A stretch of DNA of 64,000 nucleotides from Phytophthora hibernalis. Its lineage: Eukaryota; Oomycota; Peronosporomycetes; Peronosporales; Peronosporaceae. The notes beneath the pieces were generated by a model that was not told the origin of the DNA, searched no databases, and saw nothing but the letters and a program-made list of their open reading frames with translations. Both the position numbers and the translations under genes were made by a program. How positions within the stretch are numbered: the first letter of the stretch is position 1; every line of letters begins with the position of its first letter. The DNA lies in contig JAAKBF010000252.1 in NCBI GenBank assembly GCA_012656075.1, positions 186,001 to 250,000 on the forward strand, in the 5' to 3' direction. Of the stretch, positions 1 to 11,796 are shown one piece after another.

Positions 1-1
1 A

Positions 2-344
2 CATGTGTTGATGCCGATTCACATCAACAAAAACCACTGGTGTGGCGCCGTGTTTAACTTCAAGTCGACCCCGAAGACGATAACAGTTTTCGACCCTCAA
101 CAAAAAGCCGAAGCAGTTCGAGAGATGTGAAGACATTATCAAGGCACTTTTTCCAGAGATGATAGCCATCATGGTCTTGCAACGAGAAGTGCAGTTGAAG
201 CAGACTGATGGACACAGCTGTGGGCCATTAGTTCTACTATTTTTCGAGTGCTCCGTGCGCGATATCGCTCTGCCAAAAGAGCCATCCAAGGCGCTGATGC
301 GGTACTTTAGGTTGCGATATCTTTTGAAGTCTCTACATGTTTAA
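2..344 (+). pseudogene. Ulp1/C48-type cysteine protease fragment, frameshifted
   Basis: The piece resembles the C-terminal catalytic half of a Ulp1 (SUMO-type, peptidase C48) protease. The residues in order fit that family: His in HINKNHWCGA (about 20-50), Asp in TVFDPQ (about 90), then QTDGHSCGP with the catalytic Cys (about 200-220). The first part reads from base 2 to a stop at 127-129 and the rest continues in another frame from about 159, so it is broken. The 5' part lies outside the window. In oomycetes and plants such domains are often carried by MULE-type transposons, and this setting is transposon-rich, so a captured or transposon-borne protease is likelier than a cellular deSUMOylase. 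That origin is inference. Confidence 0.65.
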
Positions 345-1763
345 GAAAGAAGAGATGGTTTGGACTGGTTCTCATGCATAATCGCGATAATCGAAGAACC
401 CGTACAATATCTATGTCTCAGTCTATAGCACCGTAGTATCTCTGGTCTAAGTGGCGACGCATGATAGAGGCGAAGCAATGTATCGTCGCGCCGATGTTCT
501 CAACTGCAGAAAGTCACGCCACACACACAGCATACGACTCCGTGTTGTACGACTCTCGCTGCCGCTCTCAGTGGCGGTGAACCGACACAACACACCCACT
601 GCTGATAGCCATCTCCCGTAGATCACTCGCGACATCTCGCACCGCCTAAGAGAGAAACTGCTCCTGCTCAGTATGCGCCTCGCATCTTCGTCTTGTCGGA
701 CGACATGCTGATCGCGGACCAGCCACCCGTCATGCAGATGGTCACAATGGTGCACGCTTGCGCTTCGCCATCCCGAGCTGGGTCGCTGCCACGAAATGAA
801 GCCCACAGCCCACATGATGCCGGTTGCACACTGTCTTTTCACAAAGTGTTGCCACTCCATCGACGACATTTGCGCAACACTGACGATCGCGCATACAGTT
901 ATGTACGACATTCTTGCAACACTGGCGCTTGCACAAACACTTCCATGCTCTCCAGAATGTCAATAAACGTCGTACTTTTTGAAATTTATCCGGTATTTTA
1001 TTTCAGTGTGTGCCACAATTGTGACATTGTGCCTTTGTCGAAGGTACACTCATTGATGCGGTGGCTGATAGATGCACTTAAGTACGAAGGCACCAAACCA
1101 TTGTGTTACTCTAACATTGATCATAATTTATTGTAGGTTAAGTAAGCCTACTCCCAACTTGATTTTCGGGTGGCTGTCCATGATGATATCTAACCAATCA
1201 GTGCAAGCGCATGTGACATTATAGCCAATCATACCCGGCATCATCATTGTCCCAACGCCTTCCCAATTAAGGGAATTCACTGCCGTTATCAAATAATCTC
1301 ACATACAAAATTCAAATGTAAATATTACATTACTAATTAAAGGCCACAAATTCCCAATACAAATTTCATCGTTACTGTTGGTGGTTGAGCCTTCGTTTCA
1401 CTAACGTTATCATTGGAAAAGATGCAGCGCGCGGCGATGGGACTTCACATCCCGCAAGGGACGGCAGGGTAGGAGGCAGCAGCGCTGAAGTGCTTCAGTG
1501 AATTCTTAGCTCCGGGTAATATGAATGAGGACTCTATTGCTAGCGTAGCTGAAGCGCTGGCTGCTCTTGGTGCTATCCCTAGTCAAAACTTTTACTCGCT
1601 GCTAACTGCTTTTCAATTTTCCTGCAAACTAAGCCAAGTGCTCGAGGAAGCTGCCTTGCTAAGCCACCGCTGTCGGCTATATATCACAAGTTGTTAACCT
1701 TTACGGGAGCGGTATCCTCAGCACCTATCCGACAGCAAGCGAATTGCAAAAATTCGCGACAAA
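345..1763. other. no recognisable gene
   Basis: Open frames exist on both strands between about 447 and 1136, but none resembles a family I know and they overlap each other antisense. The stretch 1300-1430 is AT-rich and holds nothing I can name. It probably contains decayed transposon sequence between the Ulp1 fragment and the Crypton relic. Confidence 0.4.
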
Positions 1764-3350
1764 ATGGCCTCAACCATCGAGGAGCGAAATTTGCTTGCGG
1801 GCATGCAGACATGAGAAGCTCCAGGCTGCACGCTCGGCGACTTGCGTGTACTGGTGCGAAAAACGGCCATCAAGGAGGCTGGATCTGGCTACAAGAGTCT
1901 GCACGATGCTGCTGTACTAACGTTAATGTGGCATACGTTTGGACGAGCTATCGATACTTTCTTTGCTAGGAAGAATCAGCTTTCGATGTCGGCGTCGGGC
2001 GAGATCTTTCTCCATGTGGCGAGGATCAAGACGTCTGTAGTGCAAGGCATTTCTATCTACAAGACCGCGACACATTGGTAGCAATGTATGCTGCACGGCT
2101 TAAGAATGTTGTTCGTCGGTGTGTCGGAGCCTTCCAGTTTTGTGTTTTAGCTCGTGCCTCATGTAGCAGCGCCCGATTTATCGGGTGAGAAGACATACAG
2201 CCAAGAGAAAGCTATCCTGTTCTGGGAGAACCTGGACGAAAAGGTTGAGGGGAAGAGCGAGCCACCCACGAAGCGTGTCAGAGGAAGATCAAATGTATCC
2301 AAGTTTATTAACGACGTTCTTACCATAGTCTCCGAGCAGCTGTCTCGAGCTTCCGCCCTGCTACCATCTGGCCCGACGGCTGGCCTAAGCAACCACTCCT
2401 TGCGTCGCGGATCGGCGGCGTACGCAAACGCATCGCCGCAACTGGCGATCCAGTGGATCTCGACGCGTGATGCTTGGCTGCTGGACTCTCTCACGAAAGC
2501 GTTCACGTACGCCGGCACAACCACACGCGAAGACCAAAAGCGTCGGCAAAGTCTAAGCCGGGTACAGAGACCCGCATCTGCCTTGCACCACGCCGACGAT
2601 TGCAACGCTGCGGGAGGTGCTCACCGGACTCGAGTATGCTTAGCTGCTCACCCTTCCCGGGCAGCTCTTCAAGAACGCCGGTGGCTTCACTGATACGAGT
2701 CACAACGTCGACACAATGGTATTGGATGCTGCACTAGCATCCCTGCTGATTGACCTCGAAGAAGTCATAGCTGCAGTCACCACAGAGCAGGCGTCGACAG
2801 GCTTCACGTCACACTACGGGTACCGCTTCCACGAAGCCCTTGACACAACCACCTCAGCATTGGGGTCCCGACTGTCGCTGCAAACGTGCATCGGCTGGGG
2901 TCAGCAGTTTCATTTGGCATGGGAGACGGAGAGGAGAACTTCGCGCAGCTAGTAGCGGTGACACCACTGTGCTTGCGGCTGCCGTCACGCAGATGCTTTC
3001 ATCCATCGCAACTATGCAGCGCACCTTCACAAGACCGTCGCGCTACAAGAGACCAAGCCAATCAGTACTGCTAGTGCTGCTTCGGTGCTCATCAGCTGAT
3101 CGGCTAGCCCAGTCAACCAGCGACGTATTTGTTGAGGCACACTCGCTTGATGGAAGCTTCTACAACTGGTACACACTGGAGCTGTGGCACACAGCAACAC
3201 AGAAGAAACAACAATTTGTCCGTGCTGATCTCAAGGCATGCGTGAACATCATGGCCATAGCAGCAGGCCGACAGGTTGACAGGTTGACGTACAAACTGCT
3301 CCGCTGGATCGAGATGGTGTCGCACATCGTCTGTGTAAGCAGGCACTGTT
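1764..3350 (+). pseudogene. Crypton-type tyrosine recombinase relic
   Basis: Translated in pieces across several frames, the stretch follows the oomycete Crypton layout. An N-terminal part (about 1770-2090) reads ERNLLAG, GDLRVLVRK and LMWHTFGRAIDTFFARKNQLSMS. The catalytic part (2154-2600) has the box-II H-x-x-R in NHSLRRG (His codon near 2394) and a candidate nucleophile Tyr in KAFTYAG (near 2508). A C-terminal part with FYNWYTLELWHT and QKKQQFVRADLKACVNIM (about 3150-3270) resembles the DNA-binding tail of these elements. In-frame stops near 2080 and 2140 and several frame changes show it is dead. Cryptons move as DNA circles by tyrosine recombination and leave no TIRs, so I could not mark element ends. 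Confidence 0.7.
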
Positions 3351-3379
3351 GACGCTTGCCGAATACTTGGACAAAAAGA

Positions 3380-4911
3380 CAAACATAGCGCTGGGAAACA
3401 TCGACGGGAAAGGTCGGTCTAGAACAGTGGGGTCGCTTCGTAAACGCTGGAGAAAGCTGAAGGTCGACCTCTGTCCCGCTCACGACGCGCTCTGCTCAGC
3501 ATTCATCACACGCACAGCGAGCGGTGGTGTTGTCGATCGTTGCACGCCAGACAGCCACCAATGAAAGCGAAACGACTTGGAGTCATAGAAACAAATCGAT
3601 TGCATATATGCTTACAAATGCCTATTACAAAAATGCAAAGAAAACAGAGCGTACGCGACCACCTTGCGCTCAAATCACAACAACAACCGACATAGGAGTT
3701 AGCACAGTTATAAAACACGCACGCAGGACATCGACGTACCAGAAGTACCAGCAGCACGCGACTCCGTAGCAACCGAATCCGGCAGCATTTCGCTCGACCT
3801 GCCGGGTTTTGGTGCTGCATGTGGACGTTGTCGTCGGAATCGGCGTGGCGAATCGTCGGAGGCGCGGCTGGGTCGGGGAGAGGGAGAGGGGTGCGCCGCG
3901 CGGCAAAGAGGCGCGTGTTGATCGTCGGGCGGGACGCGAAGTGAGATTCTCCAAAGGGGCGGCTCCAAGAAAAACCTGAGGTTTTTCAATGCTTTGGACC
4001 CAGTAATCCAGCCCATACTTTGTTCAAATGATTTGGAAGCTATCGGATGATTGGCTCTCTTTTTGGGACCAACGTTTGGGACCTCGTCGATTACTGTAGG
4101 ATAAGAGTATTGGGTACGGATGCGAGAACGCTACCAATGTGACTTCCTCAGGAGCCAATCAGCGATTTATTTCTTTAGATTATCGAATGATTCAATGGTG
4201 CTGTAACACCACTGCTGTTACGTGACTCGAGATGGAGACGTTGTTTCTGAAATGCCACGCTCGGTCGTTGAACTGGAATGTGCTTGGCGTAATGTTGATC
4301 GACGACGAAGCTCCTAAACCTAAAGGGTGTGTGGTCATGAGATGACCGGAGAGTGCGAGTGGATTCGTTTGGACAGTGAAGCTGTCTAACAGTCCAAATG
4401 CCATGGTTTAGTTCGAAGAACGGACCGAGTGCGTACCTACTTTGCGTGGGCGTGATGTTAAGCGTCTAGCTGTACATAGGTAAACTAGAGTAGGTAAGAT
4501 TGCGTGAGTGTCCTGCATTTGCTAAACGGAGAGAGAGAGAGAAAAGTACCTCCACAACGTTCGTTTCTTCGTATTACAATGAACTTATCGGTAGGGAACC
4601 AGTTACCGCCCCGATTTGGTTCTCCTTTTTCGTCAAGGTGAATTGGCTAAGTAATACCGCTATACTGGGTTCGGGTGGTGTCGTGACTTTTCACGAGCCA
4701 ACTCGTGAAACGTTTGACCTTTGGTTCACGGTTTCGCAAAGGGTGTGTCTTGAGAGATGAAGCACAACACAGCCTATTGATAAATACGCCTTCAGCGAAA
4801 GCTGCACGACTCTACAATATTGAACTGGTTGGCTTGCCTGACCTTTCTCGTAAAATTGGGGCTGCGTTTAATTCCTTCTACTAAAGCCGCAGAGACTGCG
4901 CACAGCAATAA
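3380..4911. other. no recognisable gene
   Basis: Short open frames occur on both strands (for instance minus 3670-4016 and 4192-4404, plus 4500-4760) but none matches a family I recognise and none is supported by splice sites or a promoter motif. The minus-strand frames lie downstream of the gypsy integrase relic and could be its decayed 3' part. Confidence 0.4.
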
Positions 4912-6030
4912 TTAGGAACGGACCTTCCAAAGCTGGTTCATCTTTGGTGCCCGCGCATCAAATCGGGCGGCTATCACCATTTCATCCGGGTAGTATTCGT
5001 GGTCCTGTCGCCCTTTGTTCTCGCGAGCATTGGACCTTTCCAACTGATCATTATTGGTTTTCTGCTGACCTTGCCTGTCAACTTTATTTGAGTATTCAAA
5101 CATTATGTCTCTTCCAAAAGCTGTAATAATCGGCGAAACCGCCTTGATTGTGTGATATTGAGCTGTTTTTATCATCCCCATGAATTTAGTTTGTCATTGA
5201 TCGACTGATGAACTTATTGTACAACTCCATTTGCTTGAGGGTTATTTGCCGTAGTAGCAAGTTTGTTTGTTCCGTACCTTTCAAGAAGCTCTCGAAATAC
5301 CCCATTGAAATACTGATCCCTGGTCACAGATGAACCGTTCTGGTCTTGAATATCTGTTAACCCTTTGTTCCATATATTTTTTTTTAAAAATAAATTTACT
5401 TTAATCAATATAGATCGTAAAACAATGCATAATGCCTCGTGTTAGTATTACTTTACAGTGACTAATTTCTATGTTTTCAGAAATGACCAGAAAATGTTTT
5501 AGGCGACATTTATAAAACGTGGCATTATGCATCGTTTTGGTCAAATTTCCGGTAGACATATTATTGGTATTTATATCAGTTTATTACATTGGACTATTTT
5601 AGTAAATGATGCATTATACCGCGTTTTGGTCCGATCGGCAACAAAGGGGTTAAACTACCCTTGATCGACAATTCGGGCTGCTTCTGCAATGATGCAGTCA
5701 TTCATTTAAACAATCTCTACCATTCGTGTACTTTTATCGATGATAGTCATCGCTCGCCACCATTTGATTGTGCCAATCGCGTCCACCGCGGTTTCAGCCT
5801 AGAGTCACACTTCCATAATTTTCTCTGCAAACTTGTCGTACTTTAAGCTGCTACTTTATCTGCGTGCTCATTGCCCACACTTACGTACCCAATCACGAAT
5901 AGCAGTAGTCATTTCTGGCCAGGTTAACACTGCTTTGCTCGACTCTCGCATATTTAGTTCACGAGGATGGACACGCCCTCATGATACGTTTTCAAGATCT
6001 TTCCTACCAACTCAGGTGGCAGAATGATTT
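4912..6030 (-). pseudogene. Ty3/gypsy integrase relic, split by a MITE
   Basis: Read on the minus strand this is the integrase part of a Ty3/gypsy pol gene. It begins near 6030 with ENVS, GRVHPRELNMRES and WPEMTTAIRDWVRKCGQ (zinc-binding region), then AVDAIG and MTIIDKSTRMVEIV of the core near 5800-5700, then the core again as DQGS and RELLERYG...NPQANGVV near 5340-5215, and the C-terminal TAFGRDIMF and EYYPDEMVIAARFD stretch (5180-4912). In-frame stops and frame changes make it non-functional. A 289-bp MITE sits inside the core at a TTAA. Removing the MITE and one TTAA lets the frame read F-N-R-Y-S-R-P-E-R straight through, so the integrase predates the MITE. No LTRs were found for this copy. 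Confidence 0.75.
5361..5649. mobile_element. piggyBac-like TTAA MITE (289 bp)
   Basis: TTAA is duplicated exactly at 5357-5360 and 5650-5653. The ends form short imperfect terminal inverted repeats: CCCTTTGTTCC on the left against CCCCTTTGTTGCC (reverse complement) on the right. C-rich ends starting CCC and TTAA duplication are hallmarks of piggyBac-type transposons. The inside is AT-rich, non-coding and has its own inverted motif (ATGCATAATGCC near 5425 against GGCATTATGCAT near 5521). It can only move with a transposase made elsewhere. The interrupted integrase frame is exactly restored by excision, which independently proves the ends. Confidence 0.8.
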
Positions 6031-6689
6031 TCCCGTTTGCTTTGCTAACTAACACCTTGATGTTTTCAGTTGCACGCCGATAGACTTGCTCTACATCTTG
6101 CTAGCTTCAAGGTTTGCTTCGCCAACAGAGCACCAAATCTATGCTGGAGCGGGGTTATACGAAGAACGTAGTGCATCTACAGATACTTTGGTTATAAAAC
6201 TTAAATCTTGGCAAATGCTCATATTAAACCGAATTCGTACCATTTAATCAACATTATTAACTCGGTCTATACCATCTTTTTCTGCACTTCCTTGTCAAAC
6301 GTCTCAAGAACTTGTGCTGCATCTTCAACGGGCAAAACTGCAAGCAAGCGATGACGGTCAATCTCAATTATGGTCGCAGTCGCAGGATGAAATTACGAAA
6401 ACGCAACAGCACCAGAACCTTCAAGAAAAACCTGGAGCTTGTGCTAACGCCATAGGCTGGTGAAATAGCGAGCTGTCAATTCAGTTTTTGATGCATCTTT
6501 TTAACCAACAGTTATACAATAAGCAACGGATATGAAAGGATATTGTCAGTTGCTGTGTTTTAAAGGTGCGAACAATTCGCGCCAAAACGGATGGCCACCG
6601 TTAACGCCAATGGCGGCACGTTCGGTGCCGGCGGATCTCTTGTTCTTGTGGCAATTTCCAACGCTCACAGCACACATATCCTCCTCATG
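6031..6689. other. degenerate pol-like sequence, no clear gene
   Basis: On the minus strand some pieces (for example LPVEDAAQVLETFDKEVQKKM near 6290-6340) look like the upstream part of the same gypsy pol, but stops and frame changes are dense and no domain can be named with confidence. Confidence 0.35.
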
Positions 6690-7735
6690 CCTCCTCTATT
6701 CAACCACCATGTTGTTCGACGAAGCCACAATCCAACGCATTCTTTGTGTTGCACGGCCCGGCCAACACTGGCGCGACATCAAGTACTACAACAACAACAA
6801 TCTGAACACATCGTACCGCTGGATCGCCACCGCGCGCGCAACCGAATCGTGGGACGCCTCGAGGAGATAGTCTCGTGGCGGAAAGATGAATTCGAAGGTG
6901 ACCGATGCCCACGTTGACTACTTCTCGGTCTCCTAGACGAGAGCTGCTACCTCACATTAGATGAGATAATCAATGCTCTTGAAGCGCCGTTTGTTCTTTA
7001 AGTGTCTCGTCAAACAGTTAAACACCACACCGACAGCCACACGTACACGAAGAATACGCATCAAGACAACAACTACCGCAACCTCCCCAAAACAAGATTC
7101 TCTGCCGCTACTACGCCGTCGACCTCCTTGCTGTCAAAGCGGAGGGTAAGAAGATTTTTGTCGATGATACAAATCTTAACATGTGGTACACTCGGAGCTG
7201 CGGCCGAAGCTTGAAGGATAATCGAGCGGTCCACAAGAACACTTCAAGCAAAGGATCGAGCATTCATGTAATTGCGTGTATTGCGGGAAACGGTCTAGCG
7301 TACTCTGAGAAATGGTTTACGTCGGGGAAGTGCAATGCGTTCATGCGACGCCTTCCCATGCACATCACCACGACCACGCAGCTCCACAACGTCGCGGACA
7401 ACTCCCCATACCACACTCATATTGATGATGTTTTCGATGATGAGGTACTTTCAGCTGCTGAGGTGCTACAACTAGGGCCGTATTCCCCCATGCGACGTTC
7501 AAGGCCATAGTAAGCGCTTCTTTGTGTGACACAGCCAAGCTCTTTTACAAGTACCGCCGCATCATACAATCAAGGAACATCGAGAAAATACTTGAAGATG
7601 TCTGTCGACCTACTTGTTAACGAAGCTATAACCCCGTACCTGTGTCACAAGTGCGTGTTGCACATCGTTAAGTTTCATGATGTAGCTATTCAGGAGGAGG
7701 ACATGCCAGTAGGCGAACAACATAATATAAAGGCT
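6690..7735 (+). pseudogene. Tc1/mariner-type DDE transposase relic
   Basis: Pieces in order match the oomycete Tc1/mariner (DDE_3) transposase. LLFDEATIQRIL, WRDIKYYN and YRWIATARATESWDASRR (about 6700-6870) form the helix-turn-helix region. VSRQTVK (about 7002) and KKIFVDDTNLNMWYTR (about 7146, first catalytic Asp) follow. Then come IHVIACIAGNG (about 7260), VADNSPYHTHIDDVF (second Asp, about 7390) and LGPYSPM (about 7470). The NPIE box expected right after GPYSPM is missing through a small deletion, so the third catalytic acid is lost. A tail (YRRII, CHKCVLHIVKFHDVAI, EEDMPVG) reaches about 7725. Several frames are used and stops are frequent. No TIRs were found. Confidence 0.7.
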
Positions 7736-8167
7736 GCGTCAGTCATGTCTCTATCCGAGTCAAATAGATTTTACCTTATGACGTATTGAATTTTCTTTTG
7801 AAGTCGAAAAGGTGTAGTGATTCTATAAAGGAAATTAGAAGCATCAAAGATCAGATTCGTTTAGCCTGTGCTACGCGCAAACCGAATATGTATCCACCAC
7901 CACTTAGGTTCTCGTATGAGTGTCAGCTTCAAGTCCACGTGGTTATGAGGTTGTACGTTGGGTATGTATGTAAAATACGTTCCGGTATGTTAATCGACGC
8001 CTGGAGAAGTTGGTATCCTGATCGGCGAGAAATTACGGGACGGGACTCTCCAATCGAATTGACTACTGCTTTCTGTCACCAAGTCTCTACACAGCTTGTT
8101 TACGTGGTATTTCGCATGTCAAGGACAGGAAATATCCCCATGAAAACCACTTGTATGTAATGTTTAT

Positions 8168-9061
8168 GTGCAGTCTACCAACCAACTCACGACGGGACCA
8201 CTTCCATGGGAATGTCCACGCTGGATTTTGCAAAACCCGGTGTTTGTGGATGCCATGGTAGTGTCAGCCGAACCATTAACTCCAAATCGGGAAGTGGGCG
8301 CAACTATTGCGGCCCACTCGATGATTCAATCGAAGCGCACTAAAATGCCTCGTTAACGCTTCCGCGCGTGTGTAGTTGCCCTTAAAACTGCTTTCGCTGA
8401 CCTCGGTGAGCCGGAAGCTCGACTGCCAACAATTACTGCGTAACCCTAAGCACTCTAACCACTAGTAAACGAATCCAGCAAAATACTGGACACCACGGAG
8501 AGTGAGCACGCGGTGCTCCGTGCTTTTAGTGGTTTCGCTTTGACCACGCACGGAACGTCTACTCAACTCCTCCCAAGACTGAAAGTGGACTTCTCTGACG
8601 TACCCCACGCGGATTTGATTCTCGAAAAATATTATCCTGACTCGAAAGAGAGGGATTTGGCCAGTGCATATGCACTTTTGGACCTCTACCTAAGCGTGCA
8701 TGTGCCAAAAACTACCACAACACTACGATGGTCACTTACCCATTCATGTGGAAGCATCTGTGGGACTGATGATGAAAATTCAGATGATCTTCTGGTGATA
8801 TGTGATCACGTGGACTACGATAGTGTCGGAGATGGATCGGATGAAGATCCTTCGAGAGTGGGTGTCACTTCTAAAACACTTATTCAAACCTACGTCGCGA
8901 TTCAGCAGGATCCTGTCTGTACGACTATTGTGCATATTGACAGTACGCATAACACAGTCAACAAACGCTACTCTGTCTTCATTATTGGAATATCCGATCC
9001 TTCAGGACGCTATTTTCCTATTATCTACTACTGCTCGTCGCAACGTCGAGCTGAAGATATA
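8168..9061 (+). pseudogene. MULE-like transposase relic (5' part and start of the DDE core)
   Basis: One reading frame with several stops runs from about 8168 (WILQNPVFVDAMVVSAEPL, RFRACVVALKTAFADL, STQLLPRLKVDFSDVPHADLI) to about 8715. A second part (8870-9061) reads TIVHIDSTHNTVNKRY, VFIIGISDPSGRYFPIIYY and CSSQRRAEDI. The D-S-T-H-N motif followed by VFIIGISDPSGRYFPI is what one sees at the first catalytic Asp of MULE transposases. The rest of the catalytic core is absent: after 9061 the frame stops, and the Harbinger element begins 125 bp later. The first half was assigned to the same gene only because frame and order fit. It is clearly non-functional. Confidence 0.5.
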
Positions 9062-9185
9062 ACCTAGCCGTAATTTGACCGAACTGCACTGCATTGGCTG
9101 CTTCATGTGCCATTCGTTGAACCCAGGCTTGCACAATTCTATTTTGCGTGGCGCGATGAAATTCAGCCGGCACCGTCGCTACATT

Positions 9186-9202
9186 AGTGGTCGCCAACTT
9201 TG
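9186..9202 (+). repeat. left TIR of the PIF/Harbinger element
   Basis: AGTGGTCGCCAACTTTG, preceded by the ATT target duplication at 9183-9185. Confidence 0.85.
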
Positions 9203-9378
9203 GCGGCAGCAACACAATTGTTTTTGCAGCAGCATCCGTCGCACCTAAAGTTTATCGAATGATCAGTGAGCAAAATTGACCACCCCAACTATGCACATGA
9301 TGCGGCTGCAGCAGCAGATACACGGTTGTTTTGCACACCGAGCGTTTTGCCGCACACTTTGGATCTGACTCCTTCAAG

Positions 9379-10631
9379 ATGCCACGGATTAGCAAGCGGA
9401 AGCAAGCTTTTCGACTGCTTCGGCGAGCCGTTAAGTCACGGCAAAGATCTACCGCTGTGCGATACATGGTTGGAGAAGATGATCCATTCGAGGACGACAT
9501 CGACGAGCAGTTCGAGCTACAGCTTGGAGATATCGTGTCCTCGTGATACGCTTACCGTTCGAAACGTTATTGAAAGCGCAAAGCCAAATGGATCTCGTAC
9601 TTGGAGGATGATGGCGAGCTGAACGAAGAAGATGTTTTGAGGCACTTTCGCGTCAGTCGTACAGCTTTTGCTTCGTTGTTGGATCTCATTCGCGATGACC
9701 CTGTATTCAGACCTTCCGGTCGTCGTGATTTCGTGGAGGGCCCGATTTGCATCTGCTGATACTGCTGAAGTTCTTAGGCAGTTCTGGCAATGACAATACA
9801 TCTCCCAAGCTGGCTCTGTTCTTTGGAGTGGAAAAGGGGCCATTAAAAACTATGTTCGGCGAGCTTGCATATCTCTGTTACGACTACGAGATAGTACTAT
9901 CACCTGGCCTGATAGTGAAGAGCGGAAGGCGATCGCCGGACATATTCAAGACAAGTACGGATTTGTCAATTGCGTGGGATTTGTCGATGGAACTCTACTG
10001 CCGCTAGAGTTCAAGCCACAAAAAGAACGGCGAGGGTTATTTCTCTCGAAAGGGTGGGTACTCGCTAAATGCTCTTATGATCTGTGATGCACGTGTGTGT
10101 GAAGCCATCGTGGGGTGGCCAGGCAGTGTCCATGATAATCGTGTTTGGGCGACGAGTAAAGTGTGTCGATCACCCGAGCGCTTTCTTGCTGACAATCAGA
10201 ACATACTCGGAGACTCCGCATTCCAGCCATCTGCTGTTGCGGTTCCCGCTTTCAAGAAGCCCCCAAAGACTGATTTGGACATCCACCGCAAGATATTCAA
10301 CACGCAACTAGCTAAAGCGCGTATCAAGTCCGAACATTGCATAGGGCTGGCCAAGACGCGTTTCAGTATCTGCGCGGTCTACGCATCAAACTTACTGAAA
10401 AAGAGTATGCAGTGGATGCTCCGACTTATTACGTGTGCATTCGTGCTTCACAATCTCCTGATATACGAATCTGTTCCGGAAGAGTGGGAAGATGACGTAA
10501 AAAGGTACGGAAACGGCCTGGACGAGGACGATGAGCTGAATGTGCCCATCGATCAGAATGCAGGAGGGAGCGAGCGTCGAGAACAGCCTTTTCACTATCT
10601 ACTCGAAATCCGAGGTGTCGATCGGGAGTAG
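9379..10631 (+). pseudogene. PIF/Harbinger DDE transposase (DDE_Tnp_4), disrupted
   Basis: The likely start is MPRISKRKQAFR at 9379. It continues through KWISYLEDDGELNEEDVLRH, VSRTAFASLLDLI and KLALFFGV, then GFVDGTLLPLEF with the first catalytic Asp (about 9980), GWPGSVHDNRVW with the second Asp (about 10120), ILGDSAF, and KARIKSEHCIGLAKTRF carrying the presumed catalytic Glu (about 10330). This order is that of the Harbinger nuclease domain. In-frame TGA codons near 9544 and 9580, where CGA (Arg) would fit at least once, and frame changes near 9760, 9850 and 10030 break it. The last 184 residues (10077-10631) are open. Its stop overlaps the 3' end of the convergent partner by about 33 bp. 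Confidence 0.8.
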
Positions 10632-11796
10632 AGCGTCGATCTCTCGTACAGGAACGCTTTCCTCACGAAGCTTGTGACGCTCGCGCAGCAGGTTGATTTT
10701 CCGATTGAGTTCACAGGAATTCGTTTGCGTTTGAAAGTGCATCCGAGCTTGAATTTCAGAAGCTGCAGCCTTAATCTTCTCTCGTTTTAGCTTTAACGTC
10801 TGCAATTGAACTTCCTTTTCTTGAGCGAGCTGTTGTTTCTTCAGCTCAGCCAAAAGGTAGCTCGCACTCAACCGTCTTTATTTTTCTTGTTCGCTGGGCC
10901 AATTGATCGAGGGTACTCATGCTTCTCTTGCGACTGTTGGTGGATGGCTTCGATGTAACAACTCCACTTCGATTAGGTGCTCGTACATGTTTACTTCCGT
11001 GTTGATTACCAAGCTGAGCATCAGCCACAGATGCACCACAGGTATCAGCCACATACTTCTCGGCCACAGACTTCTCATCCATTGGGCCTAAGCGCTCCTC
11101 AGCACCCGACTCGGAGGCCGAATTTTCGTCGTCACTGCTATCCTCGCTCACGTCCAGAGCGTCGCTGGTGAGCATCAACGGTGTCGTGCTCGCGCGGTCG
11201 TTCATAATGTCGTACAACTAGTAGTAATACGGGCAGCGGGCGAGGATTGCATCGCGAAGAGACTTCTCGTCCTCAACCCCTTGACCTGTTGCTCCCAGCC
11301 AATCTGCAGCTGTCTTGTAGGCCTGCTCGAGACTGAATAGCTTGGTTTGAATGTCCTTGGCAGTCCGCGTGCTGGTCACTACACTCGACTCGATGAAACG
11401 CACAACTTCGCCGCGATGGTGCACTTAGTCTCTCCATTTTGAGCATCCCCCTCGATAACGTGAATAGTTGTTACCGGTCATCCAGTCGATAAGACAGCTC
11501 ACAGAACTGATACTTGGCGTGGGTTCGTCGTTATGCCAAGCAACGCGTTTCTTGATCGTTGAAACTCGATTATCGGCATCTTTCAGCGCTTTCAACACAG
11601 CGTTAAAGCAGCGTTTGCCGCATACAGCAACCTGAACGCCTTTGTTTGCGCCAAACTCGGACAACATGTTCGAGAAGCATGCCTGGTGAATAAGGTTCTC
11701 GCACTTGGATGTGACTGAGCAATGAAGCAGTACGGAGTCTTCAGGAGCGTCTTTTGGGACCTTCCTGCATGATTTCCACTTGCACAGCGACGTCAT
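10599..11796 (-). pseudogene. PIF/Harbinger accessory DNA-binding protein, disrupted
   Basis: This is the second gene of the Harbinger element, converging on the transposase. A likely start is MTSLCKWKSC (11796). An N-terminal cysteine-rich block (CKWKSC, CSVTSKCENLIHQAC, CGKRC) has the spacing of a PHD-like zinc finger. Next comes a Myb/SANT-like region (IDWMTGNNYSRYRGG, AKDIQTKLFSLEQAYKTAADWLG, LARCPYYY), an acidic Ser-rich stretch (SEDSSDDENSASES) and a Lys/Glu-rich coiled coil (AELKKQQLAQEKEVQLQTLKLKREKIKA) to the stop at 10599. PIF/Harbinger partners of this kind carry the transposase into the nucleus and to the TIRs. Frame changes lie near 11430, 11400 and 10850. An in-frame TAG after CPYYY (11220) stands where GAG would fit. 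Confidence 0.75.

Noticed and set aside
447..1136. Overlapping 154- and 147-codon frames on opposite strands
   Set aside because: Neither shows a family, splice sites or promoter, and they lie in decayed transposon sequence.
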